Position numbers and translations under genes: made by a program. Shown in pieces: positions 60,892-64,000 of a stretch of 64,000 bases of DNA. Numbering within the stretch: the first letter of the stretch is position 1; every line of letters starts with the position of its first letter. This DNA comes from Tachypleus tridentatus (lineage: Eukaryota > Arthropoda > Merostomata > Xiphosura > Limulidae). The notes beneath the pieces are model-generated. The model made no database searches, was not told the origin of the DNA, and saw only the letters and a program-made list of their open reading frames with translations. The DNA is taken from assembly GCF_004210375.1 (NCBI RefSeq), contig NC_134829.1, forward strand, positions 28,722,034 through 28,786,033, in the 5' to 3' direction.

Positions 60892-61012
60892 CTCTGTGGT
60901 TTAGCAGTAAGTCTGAAGGCTTATAATACTAAAAATCGAATTTCGATACCTGTAGCGGACACAGTTCAGATAGCCCATTATGAATTTTGTGGTTAACAAC
61001 AAACAAACAAAA
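60892..61012 (+). mobile_element. SINE-B copy
   Basis: CTCTGTGGTTTAGCAGTAAG, GCTTATAATACTAAAAATCG, TTTCGATACCTGTAGCGGAC, GATAGCCCATTATGAATTTT and an AACAAACAAACAAAA tail. Confidence 0.75.
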
Positions 61013-61019
61013 TAAACCA

Positions 61020-61900
61020 GTTAAACTATAAAAAATTTTAGTGTTTCCACAAGCCTGAATACTTCTACACTACTACAAGTTGTTGTAAGCCTGTATTGTA
61101 AATGACGTTCAAACCTCTCTGGAAATGGTGGGATTAGCGAAAAACCAACTTATTTGTACAAAGTAACTCTATAAAAGCGATAGCAAAGATAAATCAATTC
61201 GCTTATTTGAAAGTAAAACCATACTGGATTATCTGCTGTGTCAACCATGGGAAGTCGAATTCAGGATTTTATAATGGACAATTTATCACTTTTTCTCCTG
61301 GAGGCAACAGAGATCTAAATATCTCACAAAAACAATGACTGATTCAACTTGCTATCTTGAAATAACTTTATACACTTCACAACTATCTCATATTTATAAT
61401 GTAGTTTCATATATACGAGAAACTCTTGAGGTCAAATTTCCTTGGCGGTCTAACTTTATCTTAACATTATATATCCTCTAGCTAACATACAAATTACAAC
61501 AATAAAATTATAAAGTACAACATATATGTACCTATAAATGTCCTTTTTATTACTTCTTGCGGATATCTAATTAACTTAAACTTAGATATAAATCTTGCTT
61601 TTATAACAACGAAGCATTTAGGAAAATTGTCATGAAATACTAAAATTTGTTTAACTGTTTACAACAGAGTTTGAAATTTGTCTGAAATAAGACTTATGTG
61701 AACTTTAACTTATTTACGTATACGTATGTTTAAAAACCAAACTTTCAGGATTTGCGTCTTAAATATTTATCGATAGATTTATTAGAAGTTCTTATTTTGT
61801 TTTAGATTTGGAATGTAATCTTATAGAAAATTTTATTTTTTCTCACTTAAATGTAACAACCAAAAAACATGGTTAATTAATTTACTGCTAAACTTAACTA
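61020..61900. other. Intergenic, no clear feature
   Basis: A trace of SINE-B-like sequence (TTATCTGCTGTGTCAACCAT, about 61227) is the only repeat hint. Confidence 0.4.
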
Positions 61901-61902
61901 CG

Positions 61903-62114
61903 TTTTTTGTTTGGTTGTTTTGAATTTAACGCTAGTCATTCCTAATTTAGCAGGGTAAGACCTAGTTATTACCACCCACTCTTGGGCTATTTTATCACCA
62001 ACGAATATATTGGGATTAGCCATACCTTTATGATGCCACACGCCTGAAAGGGCGAGTATGTTTTGTGTGACCTGAATTCGAAGTCGATCGCTCTAACCAC
62101 TTGCCTACACTGGG
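61903..62114 (-). mobile_element. SINE-A copy (internally deleted)
   Basis: GTTTGGTTGTTTTGAATTTA tail, TAATTTAGCAGGGTAAGACC, CCACTCTTGGGCTATTTTAT, CCTGAAAGGGCGAGTATGTT and a degraded head. About 50 bp shorter than the 59211 copy. Confidence 0.8.
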
Positions 62115-62154
62115 TCAATAATGTCTTTTCTTAAAATAACAACTTGAAACTAAA

Positions 62155-62307
62155 AACAAAATATTCACACAAATCTACTCGAGGATTATCTGTCAATAGC
62201 CGATAAACTACATATAAGGCAACTAGTTAACAGTACCCACTGCCAACATCTGAGTTACTACTGGTTGAGTGAATAGTGGAATTTGACCATTATTCCAATA
62301 GCATTAT
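62155..62307 (-). mobile_element. SINE-A fragment (5'-truncated) abutting an inverted SINE-A
   Basis: TCTACTCGAGGATTATCTGT, GGCAACTAGTTAACAGTACC and GAATAGTGGAATTTGACCAT are tail-half SINE-A sequence. The fragment stops where the plus-strand copy begins at 62308. Confidence 0.65.
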
Positions 62308-62580
62308 GGCCTGGCATGGCCAGGTGGTTAAGTTATAAGACTCTTAATCCGATGATCGGGTTCGAATCCTAGTCGTGCCAAACATGCTCGCCCTTTCAGC
62401 TGTGGGGACGTTATAATGTGACGGTCAATCCCACTATTCGTTGGTAAAAGAGTAGCCCAAGAGTTGGCGGTGGGTGGTGATGACTAGCTGCCTTCCCTCT
62501 AGTTTTACACTGCTAAATTAGGGACAGATAACGCAGATAGTCCTCGTGTAGCTTTGTACGAAATTAAAAAACAAACAAAC
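62308..62580 (+). mobile_element. SINE-A copy (full-length, plus orientation)
   Basis: Starts GGCCTGGCATGGCCAGGTGG (tRNA-like A box), GACTCTTAATCCGATGATCG (anticodon arm), GGTTCGAATCC (perfect B box), CCAAACATGCTCGCCCTTTC, CCCACTATTCGTTGGTAAAA and an A-rich tail ending ACAAACAAAC. Only 0.6 kb upstream of the aquaporin start. It is not a functional tRNA, since acceptor-stem pairing and a mature 3' end are missing. Confidence 0.92.
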
Positions 62581-63213
62581 ATAGCAACTAATGTGGAATT
62601 GTTAAAAAGATTACAAAACAGGTGTGTTTAACCAATGTTGTTGCATGTTCGTCTGACAGAATATTGATATGAAGTTTATAACTATAAACAGAAGTTTATG
62701 TTTTTTTTCTCTCTGCAGAATATCCATGTGGTCTCTGTTCTTTGCTTTATTTTGTTTTTTCTGCACTAGAATACAGGAAAATATCTGTTTACATTCAAAA
62801 GTGTCTTGCTGCACCTCTGAGCCCGACTTAAATAAAGAGATCATCATGTAGTATGTTTAGCTTCCACACGGTGGCAGCACATTTCCAGAAGAAGCTAAGT
62901 ACTATTATTTAAAACCGTGGCTCAGTATCGTCCAGTGTGTAGTTGATAGACTTCGCTGTTAAACCGTCAGTGAAGCGCTAATACTGTGTATATTATTCTC
63001 AGCCTCAGGCGAACAATACAAAAAAGTATGTACTTGGAGAGTGTTGTTTGTTGTTATCCTACTGTAGCTGTGAGAGTAAACAACTGAAAACTGAAGCAAC
63101 GTCATACAAATGTTCACAATGACAACTAGCCCAAGAAAGGCTCTAAAGCAAACACATGTAATTATTTCAAAATTTTAATAAAACTTTCTAAATGTTAACT
63201 CAGTTTGTGAATA
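62581..63213 (+). promoter_or_regulatory. Aquaporin 5' flank / leader region
   Basis: The leader must lie here or further left. AACTCAG at 63196-63202 could be an acceptor just before the start codon. TGCAG at 62714-62718, after a T/C-rich tract, is another acceptor-like site. No TATA box or initiator stands out. Confidence 0.3.
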
Positions 63214-63906
63214 ATGGCGCACCCGACGATTCCCAGCTTGGACTATGATCCCCAGACAGTAAGCCCAACACGGGTAGCGATGATGGGATCTATCATTAGC
63301 CCCAGCCAATCTACTGTGGAGGTCATGCGTCGTTACATTGAATCTCTTCCACAAGACATGACCTTTCGGGAGGAGATAACCAGTTCTCAGCTTTGGAAGT
63401 CCCTGAAAGGCGAGTTGTTGGGAACGTTATTGTTAACTGTGGTGGGATGTGGCGCTAGTCTGTCTGTCCAGCCAGATTCTGCAGCTGTGCAAGCTGTCAC
63501 ACTTAAAGTGTCTTTAGCATTCGGGCTGGTTATTGCTTCTCTTGTGCAGTGGACGGGACCTGTCAGCGGTGCCCATATGAATCCTTCTGTTTCCATAGCT
63601 TTGCTCGTGACCCGTCATATCAGCGTGCTGCGGGCCAGCCTCTACATTGTGGCTCAATGTGCCGGTGCTCTCGCTGGAGCCGCCGTATTGTACGGACTCA
63701 CACCACTGGAGCAGCGAGATTCGGTAAGTCTTGGAGCCTGCGAGCCGTCGAAGCACCTCCACCCAAGTCAGGTTTTTGGGTTAGAGTTTTTGGGAACACT
63801 GTTGGTCGTTCTGACCATCCTATCAAACGCTGACCCAGCCAGGACGGACTCTGGTTCCAAGGCCTTGTCTGTAGGTTTTTCCTACACTGCTGCACATCTG
63901 TTAGCG
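63214..63906 (+). CDS. Aquaporin (MIP family), first coding exon; continues beyond window
   Basis: A water-channel subunit of the plasma membrane. 231 codons from ATG 63214 to a GTAAGT donor at 63907, phase 0. A cytosolic tail of about 62 residues precedes the first membrane helix (KGELLGTLLLTVVGCG). KVSLAFGLVIASLVQWTGPVSG and then AHMNPSVSIALL follow: the first pore loop reads NPS (123-125), not NPA. The Phe in VSLAFG matches the narrow-filter Phe of AQP1, which favours a classical water-selective channel. Helices 3 and 4 follow, and the exon ends AAHLLA, just before where helix 5 leads to the second NPA motif, outside the window. Alternative: an insect Drip/Prip-type or Big-brain-like member. 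A GTAAGT inside the exon at 63725 is read through, since the frame and homology continue. The exon is visibly richer in G+C than its flanks. Confidence 0.93.
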
Positions 63907-64000
63907 GTAAGTATCTTTTAACTAACGCTTCTAGTTATTTTACTAACTGGACAAATTATATGTGCACAGAAGTGTTATATACAGGGGTTCTTCCACACAA

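Noticed and set aside
62308-62390. tRNA gene in the head of the plus-strand SINE
   Set aside because: B box is perfect, but acceptor-stem pairing and a proper 3' end are absent, and the head continues into the SINE body.
63725-63730. GTAAGT inside the aquaporin exon as a splice donor
   Set aside because: The frame and aquaporin homology continue without a break to the donor at 63907.
63514-63895. Frames on both strands overlapping the aquaporin exon
   Set aside because: Shadows; only the 63214 frame carries MIP-family sequence.

Overview
This is eukaryotic nuclear DNA: AT-rich, gene-poor, with intron-split genes and many decayed transposable elements. Two tRNA-derived SINE families occur many times. 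From memory, the longer one resembles repeats in horseshoe crab genomes (Limulus, Tachypleus, Carcinoscorpius), so a xiphosuran is my best guess. That is inference. The sequence itself only supports a metazoan, probably an arthropod. No prokaryotic operon, CRISPR array, or confident tRNA or rRNA gene is present.

Three protein-coding genes are supported. (1) Positions 1332-15053, minus strand: the 5' part of a ZC3H18 gene, the CCCH zinc-finger protein that links the nuclear cap-binding/ARS2 complex to RNA decay. Six coding exons join in frame to give 468 residues, and the gene continues past position 1. A non-coding first exon may end at 20317. (2) Positions 32429-44047, minus strand: a complete glycogenin gene. 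Six exons give a deduced 1253-residue protein with an unusual disordered N-terminal extension of about 760 residues, a GT8 domain with an altered DxD metal site (Ser-Pro-Asp), and the conserved C-terminal glycogen-synthase-binding motif. (3) Positions 63214-63906, plus strand: the first coding exon of a classical AQP1/AQP4-like aquaporin, which runs off the right edge.

Layout. 1-20 kb is ZC3H18 and its introns, holding a pogo-like MITE, a roughly 400-bp unknown repeat family, a Tc1/mariner remnant (about 16.2-16.8 kb) and a CR1-type LINE remnant (about 18.5-19.3 kb). 20.5-32.4 kb is intergenic, with a decayed Ty3/gypsy element on the minus strand (recognisable between about 25.4 and 27.1 kb), a diverged five-unit tandem array beside it, and a nested SINE pair at 29 kb. 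32.4-44 kb is glycogenin; its 5-kb first coding intron holds the 3' end of a Penelope-like element with two inverted terminal arms, each carrying a hammerhead-ribozyme-like core. 44-55 kb is mostly featureless, apart from one CR1-type LINE fragment at about 51.3-52.05 kb. 55.9-62.6 kb is a dense transposon graveyard (LINE, gypsy integrase tail, many SINEs) in front of the aquaporin gene.

The three genes are not functionally linked. The most noteworthy points are the glycogenin architecture with its substituted metal-binding motif, and the Penelope/hammerhead inverted repeat in the same gene.
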